The notes under the pieces were generated by a model that was given only the letters and a program-made list of their open reading frames with translations, was not told where the DNA came from and ran no database searches. Positions 31,978 to 41,900 of a DNA stretch of 51,324 nt are shown piece after piece (the stretch's first letter is position 1; every line of letters starts with the position of its first letter). Both the position numbers and the translations under genes were made by a program. Source of the DNA: Clostridiales bacterium (GTDB lineage Bacteria; Bacillota; Clostridia; Oscillospirales; CAG-272); contig JAAVYP010000013.1 of assembly GCA_022791195.1 (NCBI GenBank), forward strand, positions 1 to 51,324, read 5' to 3'.

Positions 31978-33351
31978 ATGTCAAAAGAAAAAATCCCTTA
32001 TAAAATTTATCTTTCAGAGAATGAAATGCCTACAGCATGGTATAACCTGCGTGCCGATATGAAAAACAAACCGGCGCCGCTGTTAAACCCTGCAACCCTG
32101 AAGCCAATGGAGGCGGCTGATCTGGCGCCTGTATTCTGCGACGAATTGATCGCGCAGGAATTAGACGATACCACGCCGTTTTTCGCGATTCCCGAAGAGG
32201 TTTTGACGTATTATAAAATGTTTCGGCCTTCGCCGCTGATTCGCGCTTATTTTTTGGAAAAGCAGTTGGATACCCCCGCGAAAATTTATTATAAATTTGA
32301 GGGGAATAATACAAGCGGCAGTCACAAACTAAATTCGGCGCTTGCCCAGGCCTATTATGCGAAGAAACAGGGACTTAAAGGGGTGACAACCGAAACGGGT
32401 GCCGGTCAGTGGGGCACGGCTTTATCCATGGCCTGCGCTTATTTTGATCTTGACTGCAAGGTCTATATGGTCAAGGTTTCCTATGAACAGAAACCCTTTC
32501 GCCGTGAGGTCATGCGTACATACGGCGCGTCGGTAACGCCGTCGCCTTCGATGGAGACCGAGGTGGGCCGGAAGATTTTAGAGGCGCACCCCGGCACCAA
32601 CGGCAGCCTTGGCTGTGCGATTTCAGAGGCGGTGGAGAAGGCAACCGAAACGCCAGGCTATCGGTATGTCCTTGGCAGTGTGCTCAATCAGGTGTTGCTG
32701 CACCAGTCTGTCATTGGGCTTGAAACAAAAACCGCCCTCGACAAATACGGCGTAAAACCGGATATCATTATAGGCTGCGCCGGCGGCGGCTCCAACCTTG
32801 GCGGCCTGATTGCCCCCTTTATGGGCGAAAAGCTGCGGGGTGAGGCCGATTATCGGTTTATTGCAGTTGAACCCGCTTCTTGTCCGAGTCTGACAAGAGG
32901 ACGCTTTGCGTATGATTACTGCGATACGGGCATGGTTTGTCCGCTTGCAAAGATGTATACGCTGGGCAGCGGCTTTATGCCGGCCTCCAATCATGCCGGC
33001 GGTCTTCGGTATCACGGTATGAATACGGTCCTGTCACAGCTGTATGCGGACGGCGTTATGGAGGCGGTTTCAGTTAAGCAAACCAGCGTGTTTGAAGCGG
33101 CTGAACAGTTTGCCAGAGCCGAGGGCATTCTCCCCGCGCCCGAAAGCAGCCATGCGATTCGCGCGGCGATTGATGAGGCGCTGAAATGCAAAGAGACCGG
33201 CGAAGAAAAGACGATTTTATTTGGCCTGACAGGCACCGGCTATTTCGATATGGTTGCCTATGAGAAATTCCACGATGGAAACATGAGTGATTATGTGCCG
33301 ACCGATGAAGAAATTGCCGGGAATTTGGCCGGTCTGCCAAAGGTCGATTAA
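31978..33351 (+). CDS. trpB: Tryptophan synthase beta chain, TrpB2-like
   Basis: A 457-residue PLP enzyme joining indole and serine to give tryptophan. It belongs to the longer TrpB-related (TrpB2) group, with an N-terminal extension (PYKIYLSENEMPTAWYNLRAD) characteristic of it. The PLP lysine is in GSHKLNSA (K117), the substrate loop is ETGAGQWG and the phosphate-binding loop is GCAGGGSN. The start at 31978 follows AAAGGAG. No trpA is adjacent, so it probably salvages free indole or works with a distant partner. Control by the upstream Trp T-box is consistent with its product. A strong terminator follows. Confidence 0.94.
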   Translation: MSKEKIPYKIYLSENEMPTAWYNLRADMKNKPAPLLNPATLKPMEAADLAPVFCDELIAQELDDTTPFFAIPEEVLTYYKMFRPSPLIRAYFLEKQLDTPAKIYYKFEGNNTSGSHKLNSALAQAYYAKKQGLKGVTTETGAGQWGTALSMACAYFDLDCKVYMVKVSYEQKPFRREVMRTYGASVTPSPSMETEVGRKILEAHPGTNGSLGCAISEAVEKATETPGYRYVLGSVLNQVLLHQSVIGLETKTALDKYGVKPDIIIGCAGGGSNLGGLIAPFMGEKLRGEADYRFIAVEPASCPSLTRGRFAYDYCDTGMVCPLAKMYTLGSGFMPASNHAGGLRYHGMNTVLSQLYADGVMEAVSVKQTSVFEAAEQFARAEGILPAPESSHAIRAAIDEALKCKETGEEKTILFGLTGTGYFDMVAYEKFHDGNMSDYVPTDEEIAGNLAGLPKVD

Positions 33352-33385
33352 ATAGGCATTTTAAGTATATTTAAGTATATTAAAC

Positions 33386-33424
33386 AACCAAGGCGCTCTT
33401 ATGCCAAAGAGCGCCTTGGTTTTA
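33386..33424. terminator. Bidirectional terminator
   Basis: AACCAAGGCGCTCTT pairs with AAGAGCGCCTTGGTT. It lies between trpB and the converging gtrA-like gene. Confidence 0.9.
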
Positions 33425-33432
33425 TGATTGAT

Positions 33433-33855
33433 TTAATTTTTACGAAATATAATAAGCTTGCTGAAGAGATAATTGACCGCCATAACCACAATTTGCGCGG
33501 TGAGCTTTGTGATAAGATCGTTGATGCCGGCCATATCGATCATGACATAAAACAAGAAAGTTTCAAGCCCCAGCGAAAAAAGCCGGGCAAGGACAAACTG
33601 TGTAAACTCTTTGGCAAGGACAGATGCTTTTCTTTTATGGCTGTGAAACACAAAGCATTTGTTGATGATAAACGCGAAAACCACCGCCAAAATCCAAGAG
33701 AGGATGTTGCCAAGATAATAGTTGATGCAGCAAACCCTGGTGAAAAAGGTGTAGGCACCGACCGAGACGGCGGTGGTGAGCCCTCCGGCCAGTAAATAGC
33801 GGAGCATTTCGCCGTATTTTGCATATAATTTATCTAATTTCATTTTTCGATTCAT
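33433..33855 (-). CDS. GtrA-family membrane protein
   Basis: A 140-residue four-helix membrane protein of the GtrA family, thought to help flip polyprenyl-phosphate-linked sugars. Helices lie at about 18-38, 46-66, 88-107 and 115-134, with the typical family features RYLLAGGLTTAVS and FIINKCFVF. It overlaps the end of the upstream GT2 gene by 26 bases (or 14 if Met5 at 33843 is used; neither has a good site). Together with the GT2 enzyme and the GT-C-like protein upstream it forms a glycosylation operon like gtrABC systems of surface polymers. Confidence 0.9.
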   Translation of the reverse strand: MNRKMKLDKLYAKYGEMLRYLLAGGLTTAVSVGAYTFFTRVCCINYYLGNILSWILAVVFAFIINKCFVFHSHKRKASVLAKEFTQFVLARLFSLGLETFLFYVMIDMAGINDLITKLTAQIVVMAVNYLFSKLIIFRKN

Positions 33856-34789
33856 GAGCAGCAGATTCGGTTATATTGGTTTCCTTGACAATATAGATTG
33901 GCCGTTTTTTGATTTCAAGATAAGCCTTGGCAAAATAGAGATTCAGAATGGCAAGGCATCCGGTTATTATACCGCCCACTAAAAAGAGCGCGCACAAAAT
34001 GGCAAGGCCCATGACCCCAGCGCCGCTAATAGCTTTTACAATCAAGACGATGCATAGAACCAAAGCCGCAGCGAGCAGCAAAAAACTAAAGAGAAAAGGG
34101 AGCATCAGCGGCAGGGTGGAAAAGCTGACAATGCTTTCAATGGCATAGGCGCTGAGGCTGAAAAAATTCCACTTGGTGGAGCCATGAACTCTCTCTTTGT
34201 TTTCAAAGGTGAGCCATTTGGTTTTAAAGCCAACCCAACTGAAAATGCCCTTGCAGAATCGGTTGTATTCCTTTAGCTGCAAAATGGCATCGACCATAGG
34301 ACGGGTCATCATGCGAAAATCTCTGGCGCCGGTGACAATCTCTGTTTTGGAAATGCGGTTGATCAGAGCGTAATAGAATTTGGTGCAGCATTTGCGCAGG
34401 GGTGAATAGCCATGGCGAGAAACGCTTCTGGCGGCCACGCAGTCATATTCCCCTTCGCAAAGGGTGTCGTACATGGAAAGGAGCAGCTCGGGCGGGTCCT
34501 GTAAATCAACGTCCATGATGCAGACGTAGTCGCCGGACGCCGCTTCCAAGCCGGCAAGCAGGGCCGCTTCTTTACCAAAGTTCCTGGAAAAGGATTTGTA
34601 TTGTATCTGGCAGCGGGGTTTGGCCGGCAGTGCCTTGATCGCGCTCAGTGTTTGGTCTTTCGATCCATCGTCTATAAAAACAAGTTCAAAATCAGCATCG
34701 ATTTGCGCTGTGATTTTGGTGACTTCACTGTAAAACGAAGGAATCGCTTGTTCTTCGTTGTAACAGGGAATGACAATGCTAATCGTCAT
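33830..34789 (-). CDS. Polyprenyl-phosphate glycosyltransferase (GT2)
   Basis: A 319-residue family 2 glycosyltransferase of the DPM1/GtrB type, which moves a sugar from a nucleotide to undecaprenyl phosphate. The N-terminal GT-A fold has SIVIPCYNEE, FIDDGSKDQT and the metal motif DVDLQD (93-98), followed by GARDFRMM. Two transmembrane helices (about 226-256 and 263-286) anchor it. The start at 34789 lies nine bases after AAGAAAGG; an ATG six bases earlier is too close to the site. It is the second gene of a three-gene operon and makes the donor for the GT-C-like protein. Confidence 0.92.
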   Translation of the reverse strand: MTISIVIPCYNEEQAIPSFYSEVTKITAQIDADFELVFIDDGSKDQTLSAIKALPAKPRCQIQYKSFSRNFGKEAALLAGLEAASGDYVCIMDVDLQDPPELLLSMYDTLCEGEYDCVAARSVSRHGYSPLRKCCTKFYYALINRISKTEIVTGARDFRMMTRPMVDAILQLKEYNRFCKGIFSWVGFKTKWLTFENKERVHGSTKWNFFSLSAYAIESIVSFSTLPLMLPFLFSFLLLAAALVLCIVLIVKAISGAGVMGLAILCALFLVGGIITGCLAILNLYFAKAYLEIKKRPIYIVKETNITESAAHESKNEIR

Positions 34790-34822
34790 GATCATGTGCC
34801 TTTCTTGCCTATCGGCAATAAG

Positions 34823-36541
34823 TCAGCGAGAGGGGTGTTTCGCTTTAGAGATAAATGGTGGTTTCTTTCGTTTTTTGATTATAAATAAGGAAACAGCGAA
34901 CAAGATAAGCAAAGCGGAGAGGGAGCATACCGTGCTGATCTTGGCTGTCAGTGTACCGGTATAGGCGAATGTGTAATCGCCGTCTTTTGTCAGCTCTGCC
35001 TCTATGAGACCGCGCTCATTTTGGCGCAGGGCAATCCTGTTGCCGTCTGCGTCGCGCAGGGTATAGCCGAGATAATAGAGTCTTGGCAGTTCGATTGTCG
35101 GTGAATCGCTGTTTTGGACGGTAAAACGCAGCGCAGGCGTGCGGTTTTCGGTGATTTGAATAGCAGCAGTACCTTTTTCGATGCGTATATCGTCGCCTCT
35201 GTTTTTGAGATAGTCAATCTGTTCATTGGCCGCTGTCGGCAGATATTCTTTTTGCCAGCCCATGCCGTTGTTATAATCAAAATGGTCTCTGTCAACGGTG
35301 GAAGCAGGCATGCTGACATGCTGAAAACCCGAACAAACCAAAAGAACAGCCAAAATCACCGTGCCTATTTGTTCTGTCCGCTTGCGGCATAAACAAAAGC
35401 AAGCCGGGACCAGCAGCGCCAAAGACAGAAACATAAAAAGCTGAAAGCGGGAGGGGAACTGCACCATTTTGATTAATGACGGCATATGTGCCCACGGCCA
35501 GTATAGGGTCGTCAGCAAAAAGGTGAAAATGCCAAAGAACAAAAACAATAAATATGGTTTGGCTTGCTTATGAATGCGTGTGAGCGTAACCAATAACATA
35601 ACAATCACAGGAATCGGTATAAAATACTTCATTTCCGCTAAGCCAAACTGGTGCATAATATTATATTGCGAAAATTTAAGCCCGTACCATTCAATGCCCC
35701 GGTACATTGTATCATTTGAAAAAACAGAATAGCCACCCTGCAGCTTATAGGTGAGCACGCTTGTCCAAAACGGACTGGTGATGGCAAGAATCAGCAAGCC
35801 TGCCGTTATGAAAGAGAGCAGGCGTTCTTTTTTCAAGGTGTCCTTGATTCTGATAAGCAAAAAAAGAAAAATGAGGACCGTAAAAGGAATCATCAGCGTG
35901 AGATGCGACAGCATGCCCCCGCAGTAGCCGATGATAAAGCACGGGTAAAATTTGAAGCGTTTATTTGCTGCGCTTGCTGCATATAATTCGTGAAGTCCCA
36001 AAACAATGAGGGGCAAAAATACATACAAAGCGCATTCGGAAAAAGCGTCCCGTATATAAATATCGGTCATATGATAAGGAAAAACCATGTAGATGAGGGC
36101 AGAGAGAAAGCCAACGCTTTGCTTGCCAGAGATAGACAGCGACGTCCAATACATCGTAAGTCCCGAGAGGGCTAAAAACAAAAAATGCGCGATTTGCATG
36201 CTGACAATCGTGTCATGCGTGATAAAATTCAGATAAGCAGCGACAAAGTGAGACAGCGGGGGATAAAACAAATAAGTACCATAGCCTAAATCGTAGCCGA
36301 CCTCACTCATAATCGGACACGGAAAAAGAGGATTGCTCCCCAGCTGTTCGTACAACTGATCAATATTGGCTATATGAAAAAGCGTGTCGTAGCCATTGCG
36401 CCAAGGTCCTAAAAAAAGAGGGAGCATGAGCACGAGCGCCACTGCCGTGATGCCAAGAACCGGAAGCAGCCGAAGAAAAGAAGGATGTGCAGCAAAAGAG
36501 CCAAATGCCCCCTTTTTCTTTGCTTGAGATATATTTTCCAT
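34823..36541 (-). CDS. GT-C-like integral membrane glycosyltransferase
   Basis: A 572-residue membrane protein with about eleven to thirteen predicted helices, followed by a C-terminal extracellular beta-rich region (about 430-540) and a last helix. The first loop includes WRNGYDTLFHIANI, with an Asp-x-x-x-His arrangement seen in polyprenyl-phosphate-sugar-using GT-C enzymes, so it is probably the transferase for the neighbouring GT2 product. It resembles the proteins labelled 6-pyruvoyl-tetrahydropterin synthase-related, a misleading name. The start at 36541 has no ribosome site, and the promoter's -10 ends only six bases upstream, suggesting leaderless translation. Confidence 0.8.
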   Translation of the reverse strand: MENISQAKKKGAFGSFAAHPSFLRLLPVLGITAVALVLMLPLFLGPWRNGYDTLFHIANIDQLYEQLGSNPLFPCPIMSEVGYDLGYGTYLFYPPLSHFVAAYLNFITHDTIVSMQIAHFLFLALSGLTMYWTSLSISGKQSVGFLSALIYMVFPYHMTDIYIRDAFSECALYVFLPLIVLGLHELYAASAANKRFKFYPCFIIGYCGGMLSHLTLMIPFTVLIFLFLLIRIKDTLKKERLLSFITAGLLILAITSPFWTSVLTYKLQGGYSVFSNDTMYRGIEWYGLKFSQYNIMHQFGLAEMKYFIPIPVIVMLLVTLTRIHKQAKPYLLFLFFGIFTFLLTTLYWPWAHMPSLIKMVQFPSRFQLFMFLSLALLVPACFCLCRKRTEQIGTVILAVLLVCSGFQHVSMPASTVDRDHFDYNNGMGWQKEYLPTAANEQIDYLKNRGDDIRIEKGTAAIQITENRTPALRFTVQNSDSPTIELPRLYYLGYTLRDADGNRIALRQNERGLIEAELTKDGDYTFAYTGTLTAKISTVCSLSALLILFAVSLFIIKKRKKPPFISKAKHPSR

Positions 36542-36547
36542 ATTTTG

Positions 36548-36576
36548 ATGATACTCTTTTTTGCAGTATTTGTCAA
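36548..36576 (-). promoter_or_regulatory. Promoter of glycosylation operon
   Basis: On the - strand TTGACA (36576-36571), 17 bases and TATCAT (36553-36548). Only six bases (CAAAAT) separate the -10 from the ATG at 36541, so the transcript would start at or within a base of the start codon. Confidence 0.65.
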
Positions 36577-36611
36577 GACAAGCTGCGTTCGCGGGTGAAT
36601 CTCGACCATTA

Positions 36612-36640
36612 TTGACATTGCAGGTAAAATTATATATAAT
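36612..36640 (+). promoter_or_regulatory. Promoter of the dxs operon
   Basis: TTGACA (36612-36617), 17 bases and TATAAT (36635-36640): full consensus. It diverges from the glycosylation operon promoter 35 bases away and drives the two-TM gene, dxs and the SLH protein. Confidence 0.9.
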
Positions 36641-36675
36641 GTAACTAATTCTTATTGAAGAGAGGTACATAAATT

Positions 36676-37146
36676 ATGCCTGAAGAAAAAAATGTAAGTG
36701 ATAAAATGATAGACGAAACCACGAGTGAACTTTTTACCGAAAAGCCGTCGGCGCCGGTAGCCAAGCGTGAGGCCGCGCCGCAAGAGCAGGCCCAAACGGG
36801 TGCGGCCAGATCAGCCGCTAAGAGAGCGCCGGCGAAAACCGAAACCAAGAGCCGGCAGACCATGACGCTTGCGGATCTTCAGAAATTGGTCAATGCGCCG
36901 AAGCCTGAAAAGCCGATGGAAAAAACGCCGGTGTGGTCCCTTCTGTTGGTTGTAACGGCTATGGTGCTTTCCATGATTGCTATGGTTATGTCCTTTGTGG
37001 CCGCCTATTTCTATTTTCGCGGAGCGATTATGTCACAGATTTTATGTGTTGTTCTTGGCATTGTTGTGGTTGTGTTTTTTATCAGCTGCGCGTTTATGCT
37101 GCGTATTATTGAGAGAGGCATTCGCGAAATCAAAACGAAATTATAA
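36676..37146 (+). CDS. Two-TM protein with disordered N terminus
   Basis: A 156-residue protein of unknown function. Residues 1-80 are hydrophilic, rich in Ala, Lys, Glu and Pro, and probably disordered. Two hydrophobic helices follow (about 88-112 and 117-142), then a short basic tail. AGAGAGGT precedes the ATG, and the promoter is consensus. The stop codon overlaps the dxs start by one base (TAATG), so translation is coupled to dxs. I know no link of such a protein to isoprenoid synthesis. It could be a simple envelope protein. Confidence 0.75.
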   Translation: MPEEKNVSDKMIDETTSELFTEKPSAPVAKREAAPQEQAQTGAARSAAKRAPAKTETKSRQTMTLADLQKLVNAPKPEKPMEKTPVWSLLLVVTAMVLSMIAMVMSFVAAYFYFRGAIMSQILCVVLGIVVVVFFISCAFMLRIIERGIREIKTKL

Positions 37147-38954
37147 TGGAATATAAATTTTTACCGACCATTCACGATCCCGCGGCGCTGAAATCGCTTT
37201 CTTTGGAAGAGATTTCAGCGCTTGCCGCAGAAATCAGGTCTTTTTTGTGTGAGAATGTAACGAAGACCGGCGGTCACCTGGCCTCCAATTTAGGGGTTGT
37301 TGAATTGACCATTGCTTTGCACAGGGTGTTTGATTCACCGGCGGACCATATTCTGTTTGATGTGGGCCACCAAAGCTATGTTCATAAAATTCTGACCGGC
37401 CGCTTGGCTGATTTTGCTACACTGCGCCAGCCGGGCGGCCTTTCGGGCTTTACCAAACCGTCTGAGAGTCCGCATGATCCGTTTGGCGCCGGCCATTCTT
37501 CTACGTCGGTCTCGGCGGCGCTTGGCTTTGCCAAGGCCGATCGGCTGGAGGGCAGCGACAAGCACACCATTGCGGTGCTTGGTGACGGCGCCTATACCGG
37601 CGGTATGGTGCATGAGGCGCTTAACAACTGCGAAAAGGATCTGAATCTTATTATTGTGCTGAATGAAAACGAGATGTCAATCTCTCACAATATTGGCACA
37701 TTTGCAAATCAAATTTCAAAAATTCGTTCTTCCAAAAGCTATTTTCGGACAAAACAAAGAATTACAAGTGCAGTGCGGCATATTCCCTTGATCGGTCATA
37801 TGCTTTTTCGGCGTATCGTCAAAGCGAAAAAAATAGTTAAAAATATTTTGTACGGCTCTAATTGTTTCGAGGAACTGGGTCTTTATTATTTAGGACCGGT
37901 GGACGGACACGATTACGAACGGCTCGAACGGGTTTTGACGCAGGCTAAACGGATGGGGCAGGCCACGCTGGTCCATATTAAGACGAAAAAGGGCAAGGGC
38001 TATGCGCCGGCTGAAAGCGAACCGGCGAAATACCACGGCATTCCTCCGCAGGGGAAAAGTCCGGCCGCTAATTTTTCAGCGGCCTTTGGCGAAGCCTTGG
38101 TAGAGATGGCAAAGGTTCATACGGATATTTGCGCGATCACGGCGGCTATGAGCGATGGCACCGGGTTAAATCGGTTTCGTGAAACCTTCCCGAGCCGCTT
38201 TTTTGATGTGGGCATTGCCGAGCCGCATGCCATTACCTTTGCAGCCGGCCTTGCCGCCAATCATTTTAAGCCGTTTGTGGCCATTTATTCTTCTTTTTTG
38301 CAGCGAGCCTATGATAACGTCCTGCACGATGCCGCCTTGCAGCGGCTGGGACTGGTTTTGTGTATCGACCGGGCGGGGCTGTCCCCGGCGGACGGGCCGA
38401 CCCATCACGGCATTTATGATGTATCCTTATTAAACACAGTACCGGAAATTGAAATTTATACCCCCTATACATTTGAAAAACTGCGCGTTTGTCTGGAGCA
38501 GGCCTATGCGAACGGCCGCTTAGCCGCCATTCGTTATCCTAACGGGCCGAATCCGGCGGCCGATATGTTTACCGAACGGGGATGGCTGCGTTATGATTTT
38601 GAGGGCAGGCAGCCAAAGCGGATTGTGATCACCTATGGCAGTATTGTGCGAGAAGCCCTCGCCGCCAAAGCGGAGAGCGATTTTGGCATTATCTTATTAG
38701 AGAAAATTAAACCCTATGAGGCAATTGCCAAGGAAATTGAAACGATTTTACCGGACGATTGTCAAAAAATTGTCTTTTTAGAAGAGGGGGTGTATAACGG
38801 CGGCGCCGGCATGATTTTAAAAAACACCTTGCATACCAAGGCACCGTTTGAAATTGTAGCAATCAAAGATCAATTTGGCGAAGGACACTTAGGCGAAACT
38901 CTTTATGAAACTTGCGGAATCTCAAAAAAACAAATTTTGGAGGCACTGAAATGA
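37146..38954 (+). CDS. dxs: 1-Deoxy-D-xylulose-5-phosphate synthase
   Basis: The thiamine diphosphate enzyme joining pyruvate and glyceraldehyde-3-phosphate, the first step of the MEP isoprenoid pathway. The 602-residue protein has TKTGGHLASNLGVVELT, VGHQSYVHKILTGR, the ThDP motif GDGAYTGGM leading to NENEMSISHN, and the DVGIAEPHA segment with the catalytic Glu. It is slightly short in the linker after the first domain. It overlaps the upstream gene by one base and the downstream SLH protein gene by four, so the three are one transcript. Isoprenoids feed undecaprenyl carriers needed for envelope sugars, a possible link. Confidence 0.96.
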   Translation: MEYKFLPTIHDPAALKSLSLEEISALAAEIRSFLCENVTKTGGHLASNLGVVELTIALHRVFDSPADHILFDVGHQSYVHKILTGRLADFATLRQPGGLSGFTKPSESPHDPFGAGHSSTSVSAALGFAKADRLEGSDKHTIAVLGDGAYTGGMVHEALNNCEKDLNLIIVLNENEMSISHNIGTFANQISKIRSSKSYFRTKQRITSAVRHIPLIGHMLFRRIVKAKKIVKNILYGSNCFEELGLYYLGPVDGHDYERLERVLTQAKRMGQATLVHIKTKKGKGYAPAESEPAKYHGIPPQGKSPAANFSAAFGEALVEMAKVHTDICAITAAMSDGTGLNRFRETFPSRFFDVGIAEPHAITFAAGLAANHFKPFVAIYSSFLQRAYDNVLHDAALQRLGLVLCIDRAGLSPADGPTHHGIYDVSLLNTVPEIEIYTPYTFEKLRVCLEQAYANGRLAAIRYPNGPNPAADMFTERGWLRYDFEGRQPKRIVITYGSIVREALAAKAESDFGIILLEKIKPYEAIAKEIETILPDDCQKIVFLEEGVYNGGAGMILKNTLHTKAPFEIVAIKDQFGEGHLGETLYETCGISKKQILEALK

Positions 38955-41900
38955 AACAACGGTTTTGCGCGTTCATGACAGCTCTTGTTTTGCTTTTACC
39001 CATGCCGCCTGTAAAAGCGGCCGAAGAAGAACCTTTGCAGGATTCGGGACTGGACTACACAGAGTCCCTCGAAATGCTCAAAAATCCGCATATGGGCTAT
39101 CCCGATGTTTCCTGGATCACGATGAAGGAAACAGGCAACAGTGTAGAAAACAAGTCCGGCTTTGTTTGGTATTATATTAACTTAAAAGAGTTTTCGGGCG
39201 GCAACGATCTTTATTACCGAAAATATGGCTATGATAAAACACCGCCCTGCGGCGGAGAGGATAAACCCATCTCGGCGGATGCGCTAAACGCGTTTTCCAA
39301 AACCCTGTCTAATTTACGGCAGAACGGTGGCTCCGGCCTGATTCGTTTTGTGTATGACTGGGACGGCATTGCGGGTTGTGAGCCGGCCGATTTTGATATG
39401 ATTTTGACCCATATCAAGCAGCTGTGCGAGGTTGTCAGCGAGTACAGTGATATTATTCTCGGCTTTGAGTGCGGCATTATCGGGCCGTGGGGCGAAATGC
39501 ATTCTTCTGATTATACCGATAAAGAGCATTCAAATGCCATTATCGATGCATATCTTGACAATACACCCGCCTCGATGATTTTGATGGTGCGAAGCCCGTA
39601 TGCCATGGCCAACTATTTGAATACCGACCGAGAGTCCTTGGCCACCTTGGTGACCGAGGAGGGCAGCCCGGAATATCGTCTTAGCTATTTTAATGACGGT
39701 TATATGAATACGCCGAGCGATTACGGCACATGGAATAACAGAGAGCTTGATTTAAAATTTTTGGAGAGACAAAGCGAACATGCCACCTACGGCGGCGAAT
39801 ACGGGAGCGACTATTCGTCCGAGCGGCTGCCCAACAGCGCCTGCGTACCGGAAAATGCCATTCCGGAGATGTATCGAACCCATGTTAATTTTATACGAGG
39901 CAATGTCTATAAGTTGAACCAGAGCAATCAGGTGTGGGGGTATGATCAGTTTACTTATTCGGAAGAATATGAGCAGGACTGGTTTCCGGACAATTCGGCT
40001 TTTTACGGCTCTGATTGTTACACCTTTATTACCGCGCATTTAGGCTATCGTCTTGTGCTGCGGCAAAGCAAGCTGTCGAAAACGGCAACAGCCGGCGAAA
40101 CGCTAAGATTGACCGGCTCGATTGAAAATACGGGATTTGCCAATATTCTGCATGATCCGGATGCCCGCATTTTGCTGGAAAAAGACGGCGTTATGTATAC
40201 CTGCGGCGTGGCGCTCGATGCATTTGATATCAAGAGCTGCACAACTTATACGTATGATTTTACCCTTTCGCTGCCTGCTTCTATGCCGGCCGGCGATTAC
40301 AATGTCTATTTGCAGTTGGCCGGAAGCAAAGGGAACTTTTACGCGGTTGCAAAGGCGGGTATTCAGTTTGCCAACAACGGCGGTATCTATCGCGAAGATT
40401 TAGGCGCTAACCGCTTAGGCACGGTTACGATTCAAGCAGCTGCCAAGACATCTTCTGCCGCAAATGACGTGTTTAGCCAGATTGGCAGCGACGTTCCCGC
40501 TGGCGGCGATGTCACAGAAGGCGCTCCCTATCTAATGGGCTATGGTTTGGGCGGCCGCGGAACGATTGCCCTTTCCTATCATCCGGGCGATCCCATTCTT
40601 CTGCGGGCGGTGCATCTTTTACCGGCCGACGCCAAGCCGACGTATCAATGGTATAAGGATGGAAAGCTTTGCGGGCAGGGCGAGTCTCTTGTCATTGAAT
40701 CGGCTTCAGCGGCCGATGCGGGTGTGTACCAGTTAAAGGTACGAAGCGGCGCTCTTTATACTACATCTTCTTATCAGATCAGCATTACCGACCATATATA
40801 CGGTGAATATAGCATACAAAAACCGGCCTCCTGCTTTGCCACAGGTTTGACGGTGCGAACATGCACCGACTGCGGGCAAGAGGAGAGCAAAATCGTGCCC
40901 ACGCTGTCTCACCAGCCGCAAGAACCTCAAACGGTTTCGTCAAGCTGTACGGAACGGGGCTATATCGGCGTCTCCTGCGGTCTTTGCCATACCCTTTTAT
41001 CCAAAACACTGCTTCCGCTTAGCGAACATGAGCTGGCCGTTAAATCAAAGAAAGAGCCGACGTGCATCAATGACGGTATTGTTTATTGGGCTTGCCGGCA
41101 TTGCGCCTATGAGGAATCGGAGGCAATCAAATCGCCGGGCCATTCCTTTACCTATACGCTGTCAGGAAATACAGCGACCGGCGTTTGTACCGTGTGCGCC
41201 GAAACAACGGAACCCAAGACCTATACTGGCGAACATGCAGGCGGTTTTGTGGAAAAAGAGCGGTTTGATGGCTTTACCGGTCCTGTCAAGCTGACACAAG
41301 ATCCGCTTGTTCTGGTCGGCGAAAACGGATATGTTTCTTCTTATCAGACAAAAAAGGATGTTTCTTCGGTTACATTCCTGTTTGATATCAAGGGCGTTGA
41401 GAAGCCGCTTACGCTTGGCCGTTTCAGAACACTGACAAAAGCATCTTATGTAACTGACCCGGCCGACAGCAACAATGCGGACAACTATTACGGCAGTTGT
41501 CTGTATCCGATTGGTGGGGATGGTGTATATGCGTTTTCTATTAGCAAGGTGGTTATGAACCAAACGGGCAATTTTGGCTTTGAGGGTGTTTCGTGGGCCG
41601 CGTTCTTTGATCCGGACGCGACTAAAGGCGACATACCCTCCAACCCGAATGAGAATGTGAGCTTTGAGCTGTTAGGCGTTTATGACGGTACGCTGGCTTA
41701 TGACGTGCTCTTTGTCGATGCAGAGGGCAAGGTGTTAGAGCGGCATGAGGGTTCTTATAATCAGGGCATTCGCTGGACGAATTTAATAAAAGATGTGAAG
41801 CGCATCGATGAGCTGTATCAGGGAGAAGCGCCGACCAAGAAAGCAGACGCGCAAAATACGTATACGTTTGCCGGCTGGGTAGATGAGCAAGGTCAGCCGC

